From contig NZ_CP045928.1 of NCBI RefSeq assembly GCF_009664855.1, positions 2,536,049 to 2,600,048 of the forward strand: a stretch of DNA of 64,000 bases. Direction: 5' to 3'. This document shows, in pieces, positions 27,201-36,460 of this stretch. The notes below the pieces were generated by a model, which worked only from the letters and a program-made list of their open reading frames with translations, was not told where the DNA came from and ran no database searches. The DNA comes from Flavobacterium sp. SLB02 (lineage in GTDB: Bacteria > Bacteroidota > Bacteroidia > Flavobacteriales > Flavobacteriaceae). How positions within the stretch are numbered: the stretch's first letter is position 1; the number at the start of each line of letters is the position of its first letter. Both the position numbers and the translations under genes were made by a program.

Positions 27201-30200
27201 TTAAAATCCAACTTCAAGACCCATAACGAAACTTCGATTAGAATAGGTTGAGTTTGTATCTAAGTCATAAAAGTCTAATGATTGGTAAATATTACCCGGA
27301 TTTACTGCCTGCACATAAAGTTTAAAGTTTGATAAACCAATATTTTTTGTAAAATCTCTGGAGAAATTATATCCTAATGAAATATTACGAATTTTTACAA
27401 AAGATGCTTTTGGAAAACCAAGAAGTCCGGAAAATTTATCTGCTGATCCTGATGATGCCTGACCCAAAATAGGTTTTTGATATTGAGCATCTGTGTTGTC
27501 CGGTCTCCAATAATCAATTTCTCTTTGATTACTATGTGCTGTTAGAGCTTCTTCGACTTTCTCGGTTAAATAACCCGCACGTCCGTAAATATTGATTCCC
27601 AACTCAATTCCTTTGTAGGTAAAGTTATTGTTCCATCCCATTGTCCAGGTTGGATTACTGTTGCCCAGTACTACACGGTCTGCAGCATCCATTTTGTAGT
27701 CGCCATTTTGATCTTTCGGACGTACATTTCCAGGAGTAAAGTTGTAACTCGTACCCCATTTAGCCATTTCAGCAAGATCTTCCGGCGTATTTTGCCATAG
27801 ACCTAAATTATCATAACCATAACGAACAGCAATTTGCTCGCCTATAAACCATGTATTATCCGGCATATCATTTTTACCATAGGCTAATTCCTCAATTTCA
27901 TCTTTCTGCCAAGCCGCATTTAAATTTGTTTCCCAGGTAAATCCGCCACTTGTCTGAATCGGAATTAAATTAAGCGTTACCTCTACACCACGATTACTTG
28001 TTTTACCCACATTTGCAAAAGTCGAAGGAAAACCTGTTAGCGTGGGGATTTTTACCGCCATTAATAAATCATTTGTATAGGATTGATAAACATCGATAGC
28101 CCCACTTACTCTATTTTTAAAGAAACTAAAATCGATACCTAGATTATATTGTGTGGTTTTTTCCCATCCAAGTGCTTTATTAGCCAATGACAATTGAGTA
28201 TCTGTATAATAAGGCTCATTTGTAGTATAACCAATCTGGTTGCTCATACCATTGAAAGGAAGGTATATAGAAGATACAAGTCCTTTTGTTTTATAAGGAT
28301 CTACAGATGAGTTACCCGTTGTACCAAATCCTAAACGAAGTTTAAGATTTTCAATCCAGTTTACACCTTTTAGGAATTCTTCATTGTTAATTCTCCATGC
28401 TAAAGCAGCTGAAGGAAAGAAATCCCACTTATACCCTTCTGCCAATTGCGAAGCACCATCCCAACGACCTGACATTGTCAATAAATAACGATTGTCGTAA
28501 CCATAGTTCGCACGGATCATATAAGAACTTAACTGACGTTCTGTAAGACCTGAACTCATACGGCCATTATTAGCCGGATTGGTAAGATCGACTGTTCCCA
28601 TTGCATTCCATAAAAAAGATTTGTTTGGGATATTATTGGCATTCATAGAAGAATTTTCAACATTCCATGATGAAGCTGTCTGAAGCAGGGTCGCTCCTAT
28701 TTTATGCTTAGCCGCAAAAGTACGGTCATAAGTAATCATATTGTCTAAAGTCCACGAAAGATCTCTACGGTTTTGCAGACGCGCATAATTTACGCCCGCA
28801 CTTCCATCAGCATTGATTTTAAGTGATGAAGTTCCATCAACATAAACACCTTCTCTCCAATGGCGGAAATCTGGTCCAAAATTTATTTTATAACTAAGCC
28901 CTTCCAAAGGCGAGGCCAATTTACCTAAGTCAATTGTTGCAGAAAAATTACCTAAAAGACGCAATGTCTGTGATCTTTGCGTGCTTTTATCCCATTCGTC
29001 CATCACTGTATATACAGCTGACTCACCTCCCGGGTTAATAATCAATTTACCATTTGCATCATAAGGAACTGCAATGTTATAAATACTTTTAGCTGCTCCT
29101 AAAATTGCATTAGGCGCTGTTCCGCTTCTTGCTTGTAGGGTCGACATACCAAAATCCTGCTCACTCCATGAAGCATTTAACGAAGCATTGAATTTAAACC
29201 ATTCTACCGGATTAATATTGGTACTCAATTTGGCAGTATAACGTTTGTACCATTGTCCTTTTTGAGTTCCTTCCTGATCCAGGTATCCAAGTGATCCGTA
29301 AGCATTTACTTTTTCAGATCCACCACTGGCGCTTAAAACGTGTTCTTTACTGATTCCTGCTTGTGTAACAAGATCAACCCAGTCTGTATTGGTTACTTTA
29401 GAAGCATCCCAGGTACCGCTTTGCCATCCCTTTAAAACATTATCTCTTGATGTCTGACCGTCTAATGCACTGTCAAAAATTAATTTATCATTTGCATAAG
29501 TCGGAGAGTCCGGATGCGCATAAGTTGTAGAATTAAGATTATATGCCGCCCAGCGTCTGAACTGAATAAAATCAGCTGCATTCATTGAAGGAGCACGATC
29601 TACAACTTGAGAAGCCGTTAATGTTCCTGCATAGTTTAAACTAAAAACTCCTGATTTTCCTTGTTTAGTCGTCACAATGATAACTCCGTTTGCACCTCTT
29701 GAACCATAAATAGCAGTCGCAGATGCATCTTTAAGTACATCGATAGACGCAATATCTCTTGGATTCAGCGTTTCAATTGATGAATCAGACAACAAAGGAA
29801 CTCCATCTACAACATAAAGAGGATTATTACTTGCTGTTAACGAACGCGTACCACGAATACGTACTGTACCGATAGATCCCGGACGCTCGTTGCTGGTAAT
29901 ATCAACTCCGGCAGCTTTTCCCTGCAATGCCTCAAGTGCATTAGCAACAGGCCTGTTCATTAATTGTTCTGCACTTACACTTGCAACTGCTCCTGTTACA
30001 TCAGATTTCTTCTGCGTACCGTAACCTACTACAACCACTTCATTAAGTTGTGCTATATCATCTGCAAGTTTTACATTGATTTCTGAATTTGTACCAACTG
30101 TTATTTCCTGAGTTTTAGAACCTGTTGAAGAAAAAACCAACACCTGGCCCTGAGTTGCATTTACAGAAAACTTGCCATCAAAATCAGTGGTAGTTCCTGT

Positions 30201-30353
30201 CTTGGTTCCTTTAACAAGCACATTTGCACCCGGTATTGGTAAACCAGATACATCCGTGATCGTTCCTTTAACCACTTTGTTTTGCGAATAAGCTGTAGTA
30301 TGCAATAAGGCAAACAGAGCAAAAATCAGCAAAAAATTAAGCTTGTTTTTCAT
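27201..30353 (-). CDS. SusC/RagA TonB-dependent glycan transporter
   Basis: A 1050-residue outer-membrane receptor. Signal peptide 1-23; carboxypeptidase-regulatory-like domain ('VKGTITDVSGLPIPGANVLV', 'TTTDFDGKFSVNA') at 28-100; the SusC signature 'LNEVVVVGYGTQKKSDVTG'; plug domain ('VRIRGTRSLTASNNPLYVVDG', 'IDVLKDASATAIYGSRGANG'); then the 22-strand barrel to a terminal aromatic residue ('SFVMGLEVGF'). It imports oligosaccharides using TonB energy together with SusD. First gene of a SusC-SusD message driven by operator copy A. Confidence 0.95.
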   Translation of the reverse strand: MKNKLNFLLIFALFALLHTTAYSQNKVVKGTITDVSGLPIPGANVLVKGTKTGTTTDFDGKFSVNATQGQVLVFSSTGSKTQEITVGTNSEINVKLADDIAQLNEVVVVGYGTQKKSDVTGAVASVSAEQLMNRPVANALEALQGKAAGVDITSNERPGSIGTVRIRGTRSLTASNNPLYVVDGVPLLSDSSIETLNPRDIASIDVLKDASATAIYGSRGANGVIIVTTKQGKSGVFSLNYAGTLTASQVVDRAPSMNAADFIQFRRWAAYNLNSTTYAHPDSPTYANDKLIFDSALDGQTSRDNVLKGWQSGTWDASKVTNTDWVDLVTQAGISKEHVLSASGGSEKVNAYGSLGYLDQEGTQKGQWYKRYTAKLSTNINPVEWFKFNASLNASWSEQDFGMSTLQARSGTAPNAILGAAKSIYNIAVPYDANGKLIINPGGESAVYTVMDEWDKSTQRSQTLRLLGNFSATIDLGKLASPLEGLSYKINFGPDFRHWREGVYVDGTSSLKINADGSAGVNYARLQNRRDLSWTLDNMITYDRTFAAKHKIGATLLQTASSWNVENSSMNANNIPNKSFLWNAMGTVDLTNPANNGRMSSGLTERQLSSYMIRANYGYDNRYLLTMSGRWDGASQLAEGYKWDFFPSAALAWRINNEEFLKGVNWIENLKLRLGFGTTGNSSVDPYKTKGLVSSIYLPFNGMSNQIGYTTNEPYYTDTQLSLANKALGWEKTTQYNLGIDFSFFKNRVSGAIDVYQSYTNDLLMAVKIPTLTGFPSTFANVGKTSNRGVEVTLNLIPIQTSGGFTWETNLNAAWQKDEIEELAYGKNDMPDNTWFIGEQIAVRYGYDNLGLWQNTPEDLAEMAKWGTSYNFTPGNVRPKDQNGDYKMDAADRVVLGNSNPTWTMGWNNNFTYKGIELGINIYGRAGYLTEKVEEALTAHSNQREIDYWRPDNTDAQYQKPILGQASSGSADKFSGLLGFPKASFVKIRNISLGYNFSRDFTKNIGLSNFKLYVQAVNPGNIYQSLDFYDLDTNSTYSNRSFVMGLEVGF

Positions 30354-30387
30354 AAAAGTTAAAATTTGGTTAATTATTTAGTTAATC

Positions 30388-30433
30388 CAAATTTATCGAG
30401 AACCTCCATGCTCTGTATCCTGTAGTATCCTGT
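30388..30433 (-). promoter_or_regulatory. PUL operator copy A with susC promoter
   Basis: Minus strand: two perfect halves ACAGGAT (30433-30427 and 30423-30417) with three bases between, then the consensus -7 box TAAATTTG (30395-30388) 22 bases after the last motif base. No -33 TTG is seen, so the operator sits where the -33 element would be, as expected for an activator-dependent promoter. Confidence 0.85.
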
Positions 30434-30645
30434 TAGCTTTCAATATCTTATATTATTTTTTGTATTTATCTTAACAGAAAAAATCCACAACAGCTTGATT
30501 TACAACCAGTATTTAAACAGGATCACGCTGAAATATCATATCAAAAAAAATAATTATTTATTTTTTTACTATTCCTATTTATTTCTATAAAAAATTATGG
30601 ATTGAAAAACAAAGACTACAATTTACTGCGTATTTAATTCTCTAA

Positions 30646-30691
30646 ACAGGATGCTACAGGATGGCAATTTGACTCTATGCTTCTACTTTTA
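30646..30691 (+). promoter_or_regulatory. PUL operator copy B with GH2 promoter
   Basis: Two perfect halves ACAGGAT (30646-30652 and 30656-30662), three bases apart, then the -7-like box TACTTTTA (30684-30691) beginning 22 bases after the last motif base. The GH2 start codon lies 83 bases beyond the box. Confidence 0.82.
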
Positions 30692-30774
30692 CTTTAGTAA
30701 TTTTTCAGATTTTGAAAAGTTTGAATTGAATTAGTGTTCTAACTGGTTCAAAATATTATAAATAAACAATCGCA

Positions 30775-33741
30775 ATGAAGAAGGCTTTTATATATTTTAC
30801 TATACTCCTGTTTAATTCTGTTCTATTCTCTCAGGAATTTAAGAGGGAAAAATTCAATTTTAATGCGGGTTGGAAACTAAAAACCGGAGATTTTAAAGAT
30901 GCCGCGGCTGTAAATTTTAATGATAATTCATGGAAAAAAGTAACGCTGCCACACGCTTACAATCAGGAAGAAGCTTTTGAAAAAGATATCGAACATCTCA
31001 CCACAGGAATTGTCTGGTACCGCAAAAAGTTCAAATTACCTAAAGGAATTAAGGACAATAAAATTTTTATTGAATTTGAAGGCATCCGTCAAGCGGGAGA
31101 AATTTATGTAAACGGACAAAAAGTGGGACTTCATGAAAATGGAGTGATGGCTTTTGGGTTTGATATTTCTGATTTGATGAAACCTTATCCGTCAGAAAAT
31201 ACTATTGCGCTTCGAATTGATAATGACTGGAAATACAAAGAGAAAGCTACCGGAGCAGCTTACCAATGGAACAATATTAATTTTAATGCTAATTATGGCG
31301 GGATTCCAAAAAACGTCTTTTTGCATATTACGAGTAAATTATACCAGACGCTTCCCCTCTATTCTTTTCTAAAAACTACGGGCGTTTATATTTATCCTTC
31401 TAAAATTGATATTGCCGCTTCAAGCGCTGTAATAAATGCCGAAACCCAAATTCGCAATGAATTCAATACGGCCAAAACAGTGGAATACGAATTGGTAATT
31501 GAAGATATCGATGGTAAACAAATCGCTTATTACTCTGGTGAAAAAACTACTATTTTGCCTAATGAAACTAAAATTATTAAAGCCAATAAACTAGTTGAAA
31601 ATTTGCATTTCTGGAGTTGGGGATACGGTTATTTGTATACGGTAAAAACCATTTTGAAAGTGGATGGAAAAATTACTGATGAAGTTTCGACTAAAACGGG
31701 GTTCAGAAAAACCGATTTTAGGGAAGGTCAATTTTGGTTGAATGATAGAGTACTTCAGGTAAAAGGATATGCACAGAGAACAAGTAACGAATGGCCTGCA
31801 ATTGGTATGTCGATTCCGCCGTGGTTGAGCGATTTTAGCAATAAACTCATTGTTGAAGGCAACGGAAACCTGATTCGATGGATGCACGTAACGCCCTGGA
31901 AACAGGATATTGAATCCTGCGACAGAGTTGGATTACTACAGGCAATGCCTGCAGGTGACGCCGAAAAAGATGCGCAGGGCGATACCTGGAAACAACGGGT
32001 AAACCTGATGCGCGATGCTATTATTTATAACCGAAACAATCCGAGTATTATTTTTTATGAAAGCGGCAATGAATCGATAAGTGAAGCGCATATGCATGAA
32101 ATGAAAAGCCTCAGGGATACCTATGATCCTTTTGGAGGACGTGCGATTGGTTCCCGTGAAATGCTGGACAGTCAGGAAGCGGAATATGGCGGAGAAATGC
32201 TTTATATTAATAAAAGCGCCAGAAAACCTTTGTGGGCAACGGAATATTCAAGAGATGAAGGTTTACGCAAATATTGGGATGAATTCTCTCCTCCGTTTCA
32301 TAAAGAAGGCGACGGTCCTTTGTATCGCGGCAATCCTGCTCAGGATTACAATCACAATCAGGATCGTCATGCTATCGAAAATATTATACGCTGGTGTGAT
32401 TATTACAGGGAAAGACCCGGAACCGGAAAAAGAGTGAATTCCGGTGGCGTGAATATCATATTTTCAGATTCGAATACGCACCATCGTGGTGAACAAAATT
32501 ACAGAACAAGCGGCGAAGTCGATGCCATGCGTATTCCAAAAGATGGTTATTGGGCACATCAGGTCATGTGGGATGGCTGGGTAGATATCGAAAAACGCCG
32601 CACTCATATTATGGGACACTGGAATTATACCGATAAAGTTGTCAAAAACATTTACATAGTTTCGACAGCTTCTAAAGTAGAATTATTTGTGAATGGTGTT
32701 TCGCAGGGTTTTGGAAAACAAAGCAGTGAATTCTTGTTTACTTTCGAAAATATAGTCTGGCAATCAGGAACAATTAAAGCCATTGGTTATGATGAAAAAG
32801 GAATTATTTTAAGTGAAGATTCTAAAATAACGGCTGACGAACCAGCATCAATTCAATTAAAATTACATACTCAACCTCAGGGAATACTGGCTGATGGTGC
32901 CGATGTGGCTCTGATTGATGTTGAAGTAGTGGACAAAAATGGTAACCGTTGCCCGATCAGTAATGATTTGATCAGTTTTCATGTTGATGGTCCTGCTAAC
33001 TGGCTTGGAGGAATTGCACAAGGGCCTAACAATTATATTCTTTCAAAGGAAATACCGGTCGAAAATGGCGTCAACAGAGTCATGATTCAATCTTTGGCGA
33101 AAGCCGGAAAAATAAAGATTACCGCTTATGCGAAAGGACTAAAAGAAGCCGAACTTACTTTCGAAACAAAGCCTATAACGGTTACAAACGCAATTTCGAA
33201 AGAACTGCCAGGAATAAATCTTCCTTCGAATCTGGAGCGCGGACCAACGCCAAAAACACCTTCTTATACGCAAAAAAGAATTGCCTTAAATATCCTGAAC
33301 GCTGTTTCGCCATCGAATAATAATGAGACTTATAAAAGTTATGATGACAATGAATTGACCGAATGGCGAAATGACGGAAACAGCAATACAGGATCGATAA
33401 CCTACACGCTTTCTAAACCAAGTGTGGTAAACGAATGCGTGGTTAAAATGACGGGCTGGAGAACCAAAATATATCCTATTTGTATTTTGGCCGATGGTAA
33501 AGAGGTTTTTAAAGGCAATACAACTCAAAGTTTGGGTTATATTACTATTGCACTGAAGCCTGTTCTTGCTGAAAAGATCACTATTGAATTGATTGGCGCA
33601 AGCAAAGAAAAAGATATTTTTTCTAAAATTGTCGAAGTAGATACCACAAAAGAACTAGATTTATATAAAGATAAAACATCAGTAGATGCAACCGGACAAT
33701 TACGTATTGTTGAAATAGAATTTTATGAGAAAATTAAATAA
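30775..33741 (+). CDS. GH2 glycoside hydrolase with C-terminal accessory domains
   Basis: A 988-residue secreted GH2 enzyme (signal peptide 1-19). N-terminal jelly roll 'FNFNAGWKLKTGD' and 'FEGIRQAGEIYVNGQKVGLHE', Ig-like domain, then the barrel: acid/base Glu in 'FYESGNESIS' (about 429), nucleophile Glu in 'LWATEYSRDEG' (about 489). The C-terminal half holds a DUF4982-like region ('VKNIYIVSTASKVELFVNG'), a Big/Ig-type domain ('GADVALIDVEVVDKNGNRC') and a discoidin-like module ('DDNELTEWRNDGNSNTGSI'). Substrate is likely a beta-galactoside or glucuronide of pectin side chains. It overlaps the next gene by 17 bases. Confidence 0.87.
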   Translation: MKKAFIYFTILLFNSVLFSQEFKREKFNFNAGWKLKTGDFKDAAAVNFNDNSWKKVTLPHAYNQEEAFEKDIEHLTTGIVWYRKKFKLPKGIKDNKIFIEFEGIRQAGEIYVNGQKVGLHENGVMAFGFDISDLMKPYPSENTIALRIDNDWKYKEKATGAAYQWNNINFNANYGGIPKNVFLHITSKLYQTLPLYSFLKTTGVYIYPSKIDIAASSAVINAETQIRNEFNTAKTVEYELVIEDIDGKQIAYYSGEKTTILPNETKIIKANKLVENLHFWSWGYGYLYTVKTILKVDGKITDEVSTKTGFRKTDFREGQFWLNDRVLQVKGYAQRTSNEWPAIGMSIPPWLSDFSNKLIVEGNGNLIRWMHVTPWKQDIESCDRVGLLQAMPAGDAEKDAQGDTWKQRVNLMRDAIIYNRNNPSIIFYESGNESISEAHMHEMKSLRDTYDPFGGRAIGSREMLDSQEAEYGGEMLYINKSARKPLWATEYSRDEGLRKYWDEFSPPFHKEGDGPLYRGNPAQDYNHNQDRHAIENIIRWCDYYRERPGTGKRVNSGGVNIIFSDSNTHHRGEQNYRTSGEVDAMRIPKDGYWAHQVMWDGWVDIEKRRTHIMGHWNYTDKVVKNIYIVSTASKVELFVNGVSQGFGKQSSEFLFTFENIVWQSGTIKAIGYDEKGIILSEDSKITADEPASIQLKLHTQPQGILADGADVALIDVEVVDKNGNRCPISNDLISFHVDGPANWLGGIAQGPNNYILSKEIPVENGVNRVMIQSLAKAGKIKITAYAKGLKEAELTFETKPITVTNAISKELPGINLPSNLERGPTPKTPSYTQKRIALNILNAVSPSNNNETYKSYDDNELTEWRNDGNSNTGSITYTLSKPSVVNECVVKMTGWRTKIYPICILADGKEVFKGNTTQSLGYITIALKPVLAEKITIELIGASKEKDIFSKIVEVDTTKELDLYKDKTSVDATGQLRIVEIEFYEKIK

Positions 33742-35530
33742 TTTGAGAACGCTAAAAGCCTTATACCTTTTTATATCCTTTTGGATGAGTATTGCATCAT
33801 TTGCACAAAAAAAAGATATTCCGTTATGGGATAAAATTCCTGATGAGATTCAGGCAACCGGATATGCTGAAGTAACAGACAGAAAAGGCGACATTTCAGA
33901 AGGTGTCCGAATGGTTACTTTGCCTACCCTTACCGCCTATTTTGCTGCACCTGAAAAATCAAACGGAACTTCTGTTATTATTTGTCCCGGCGGTGGCTAT
34001 GGTATGCTGGCCATTAATAAAGAAGGTTATAAAGTAGCAGAATGGTTCAATAGTTTAGGGATTAATGCTTTTGTTTTAAAATACAGATTACCAAGTGATA
34101 TGATCATGAAAAATAAAACCGTTGGGCCTTTGCAGGATGCTCAGGAAGCGGTAAGACTGGTACGCCGAAATGCTGTGAAATGGAAACTGAACCCCAACAA
34201 AATCGGGATTATGGGTTTCTCCGCCGGAGGGCATCTGGCAGCGACATTGAGCACGCATTATAATGATAAAGTCTACACGCCAACTGATACTACCAGTGCA
34301 AAACCTAATTTTTCTATTTTAATTTATCCTGTTATTTCCATGCAAAACGGAATCACGCACGGAGGTTCAAGGGATAATTTACTTGGCAAAAATACCAGCA
34401 GCGAAGCCATCGAAAAATATTCGAATGAAAAACAAATAAATACTGCAACGCCCAAAGCTTTTTTGGTTCATGCCACTGATGATAAGGACGTTCCTGTAGA
34501 AAACAGCATTAATTATTATTTGGCTTTAAAGAAAGAAAAGGTTTCGGCAGAAATGCATTTGTATGAAAACGGCGGTCACGGTTTTGGTTTAGGCGTAAAA
34601 GGAACGAATGCAACCTGGCCAAAAGCTTGTGAAAAATGGCTTAACGCCAATAATTATACGCTAAAAGCCGATGGGTATGTCTTTACTTATTTTAAAGGAA
34701 ATGGCGAAGACGGCCTGCATCTGGCCTACAGCGAAGATGGTTATCAATGGAATGCTTTAAAAAATGATACTTCGTTTTTAACGCCTGAGGTTGGCAAAGA
34801 TAAATTGATGAGAGATCCCTGCGTTATAAAAGGCGGTGACGGATTGTATCATATGGTCTGGACGGTAAGCTGGACAGATAAAGGAATTGGTTACGCTTCA
34901 TCAAAAGATTTAATTCATTGGTCGAAACAGGAATTTATTCCTGTAATGGCACACGAGGAAAAAACAAGAAATACCTGGGCTCCCGAAATTACTTTCGATG
35001 AAAAAAATAAAACCTATATGATTTATTGGGCTTCGACAATTGACGGAAAGTTTCCGGAAACGAAATCCGATGAAGAAAAAGGATACAATCACAGAATTTA
35101 TTACACGACTACCAAGGATTTTAAAAAGTTTGAAAAAACAAAATTATTGTACGAACCGGGTTTTAATGTTATCGATGCCTCGATCGTAAAACAGGATCAG
35201 GGATATGTGATGTATCTTAAAGATGAAACGCGCAATCCGGTGCAGAAAAATTTAAAAACTGCTTTCAGTAAAAATCTGACAGGTCCTTACAGCAAAGCCA
35301 GCGAACCTATTACAGGAAATTATTGGTCAGAAGGACCAACTGCAATTCAAATAGACAATCAATGGGTGGTGTATTTTGACAAATATACGCTGAAGAAATA
35401 TGGTGCTGTAAAACAAACTTCAAAAGGCTGGCAGGATATTTCGGATCAGGTTAGTTTTCCTTCGGGAACTCGCCACGGCACGGTGATAAAAGTTTCAGCT
35501 GAAGAGATTATGAATTTGAAGAAAGAATAA
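33725..35530 (+). CDS. Alpha/beta-hydrolase esterase fused to a GH43-like propeller
   Basis: A 601-residue secreted two-domain enzyme. Signal region 1-28 (ends ASFAQ). Residues about 60-310: alpha/beta hydrolase with oxyanion motif 'VIICPGGGYGMLA', nucleophile 'GFSAGGH' (about 164), Asp in 'DDKDVPVENS' (about 253), His in 'NGGHGFGLG' (about 284), similar to carbohydrate acetyl-xylan-esterase-like enzymes. Residues about 315-600: five-bladed propeller ('LMRDPCVIKGGDGLYHMVWT' region, 'NTWAPEITFDEKNKTYMIYW', 'FNVIDASIVKQDQGYVMYLKD', 'YWSEGPTAIQIDNQWVVYFD') of GH43 type. It suggests coupled deacetylation and removal of a glycosyl end group. Coupled to the GH2 gene by a 17-base overlap. Confidence 0.87.
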   Translation: MRKLNNLRTLKALYLFISFWMSIASFAQKKDIPLWDKIPDEIQATGYAEVTDRKGDISEGVRMVTLPTLTAYFAAPEKSNGTSVIICPGGGYGMLAINKEGYKVAEWFNSLGINAFVLKYRLPSDMIMKNKTVGPLQDAQEAVRLVRRNAVKWKLNPNKIGIMGFSAGGHLAATLSTHYNDKVYTPTDTTSAKPNFSILIYPVISMQNGITHGGSRDNLLGKNTSSEAIEKYSNEKQINTATPKAFLVHATDDKDVPVENSINYYLALKKEKVSAEMHLYENGGHGFGLGVKGTNATWPKACEKWLNANNYTLKADGYVFTYFKGNGEDGLHLAYSEDGYQWNALKNDTSFLTPEVGKDKLMRDPCVIKGGDGLYHMVWTVSWTDKGIGYASSKDLIHWSKQEFIPVMAHEEKTRNTWAPEITFDEKNKTYMIYWASTIDGKFPETKSDEEKGYNHRIYYTTTKDFKKFEKTKLLYEPGFNVIDASIVKQDQGYVMYLKDETRNPVQKNLKTAFSKNLTGPYSKASEPITGNYWSEGPTAIQIDNQWVVYFDKYTLKKYGAVKQTSKGWQDISDQVSFPSGTRHGTVIKVSAEEIMNLKKE

Positions 35531-35554
35531 AGTTCTCTTTTATATAAAAAAAAT

Positions 35555-35590
35555 ATACATCTGACATAATTATTTATATGCCAGATGTAT
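35555..35590. terminator. Bidirectional terminator between convergent genes
   Basis: Arms 'atacatctg' and 'cagatgtat' extended by 'cata/tatg' with one mismatch. The A-run on the left serves the minus strand; the T-side on the right is weak. It sits between the esterase-GH43 gene and the DUF4249 gene. Confidence 0.7.
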
Positions 35591-35616
35591 TTACAAATCA
35601 ACCTCCAATTAAATTC

Positions 35617-36456
35617 TTATTTTACTGTATACGACATACGGTTTGCTTCACAAAGCCTGAAGTAACCTAAAGCAAAATTGTTAGCATCAGTAGTATTAAT
35701 TATATTTCCTCTGATATTGCCCGGTACTGCAGCAAAAGGGTTCGAATTTGTAACCTCTAAAATCAAATTCATGTAATTATAAAAGTTTTTAGAAATACCA
35801 CGATGTGTGATATCAAGAACTTTTCCCGGCTTTAGATCTTCATCTGTAAATTTTTCATTGATTTCATTTCCATTCAAAAATTCATCACTTGTCGATGTGT
35901 ATTCCGGATAAGGCAAAATATCCGTTTTATAATCTGTCAGATAATAATTGACCTGATCAGCAGGGTCTTTATAATAAAATGTTACCACAATAAGATCTTC
36001 TCCTGTTACATCGGCCATAAATTCCTGGTCTATTCTTTCAACTTTCGGCACAGAAACTAATTTTTCGGTAGCGGTTAGAGTTTGTCCATCAACTTGTACA
36101 AATAATTTATACTCCATATCAATTGCAGGAACAAAATTAGTACACTTATATAAACCCGGTTCAGCTTCATTAAATGTAAAAATATCTCCATTACTATTTT
36201 CAACTCTTACCTGTGCTCCTGAAACCTTTGGTGTTGTTGGACTGTAATACGAAGCCATTCTGGTTATTTTTATCGACTGTTCGTTTCCGCTTGTTCCTTT
36301 TTCCCAAATGATCTCGGCATCAATCACGATTTTAGGATCTCCAGTTTCCAGATCAAGTTCAACTACCTTGTCGCAGGATGAAAGAAGTAAAACAAAAAGA
36401 AGACTAAATAAAGTAAAAGCTTTACTTTTTAAATTGTATTTTTTTAATCGTAACAT
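35617..36456 (-). CDS. DUF4249 outer-membrane lipoprotein
   Basis: A 279-residue lipoprotein: signal with lipobox 'LLLSSC' at about residue 28, then 'DKVVELDLETGDPKIVIDAE', 'SGAQVRVENSNGDIFTFNE' and 'PGLYKCTNFVPAIDMEYKLF', the layout of DUF4249. This family is almost always next to a TonB receptor of the STN type, as here (4-bp gap), and is thought to be its surface partner. Ligand unknown. Last gene of the sigma-FecR-receptor set. Confidence 0.85.
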   Translation of the reverse strand: MLRLKKYNLKSKAFTLFSLLFVLLLSSCDKVVELDLETGDPKIVIDAEIIWEKGTSGNEQSIKITRMASYYSPTTPKVSGAQVRVENSNGDIFTFNEAEPGLYKCTNFVPAIDMEYKLFVQVDGQTLTATEKLVSVPKVERIDQEFMADVTGEDLIVVTFYYKDPADQVNYYLTDYKTDILPYPEYTSTSDEFLNGNEINEKFTDEDLKPGKVLDITHRGISKNFYNYMNLILEVTNSNPFAAVPGNIRGNIINTTDANNFALGYFRLCEANRMSYTVK

Positions 36457-36460
36457 ACTA

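Larger units (their letters stand above)
30354..30774. other. Divergent PUL promoter region
   Basis: 421 bases between susC (minus) and the second GH2 gene (plus). It contains operator copies A and B in opposite orientations, each with its own -7 box, and no coding sequence. The middle (30540-30640) is very AT-rich. Confidence 0.7.
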
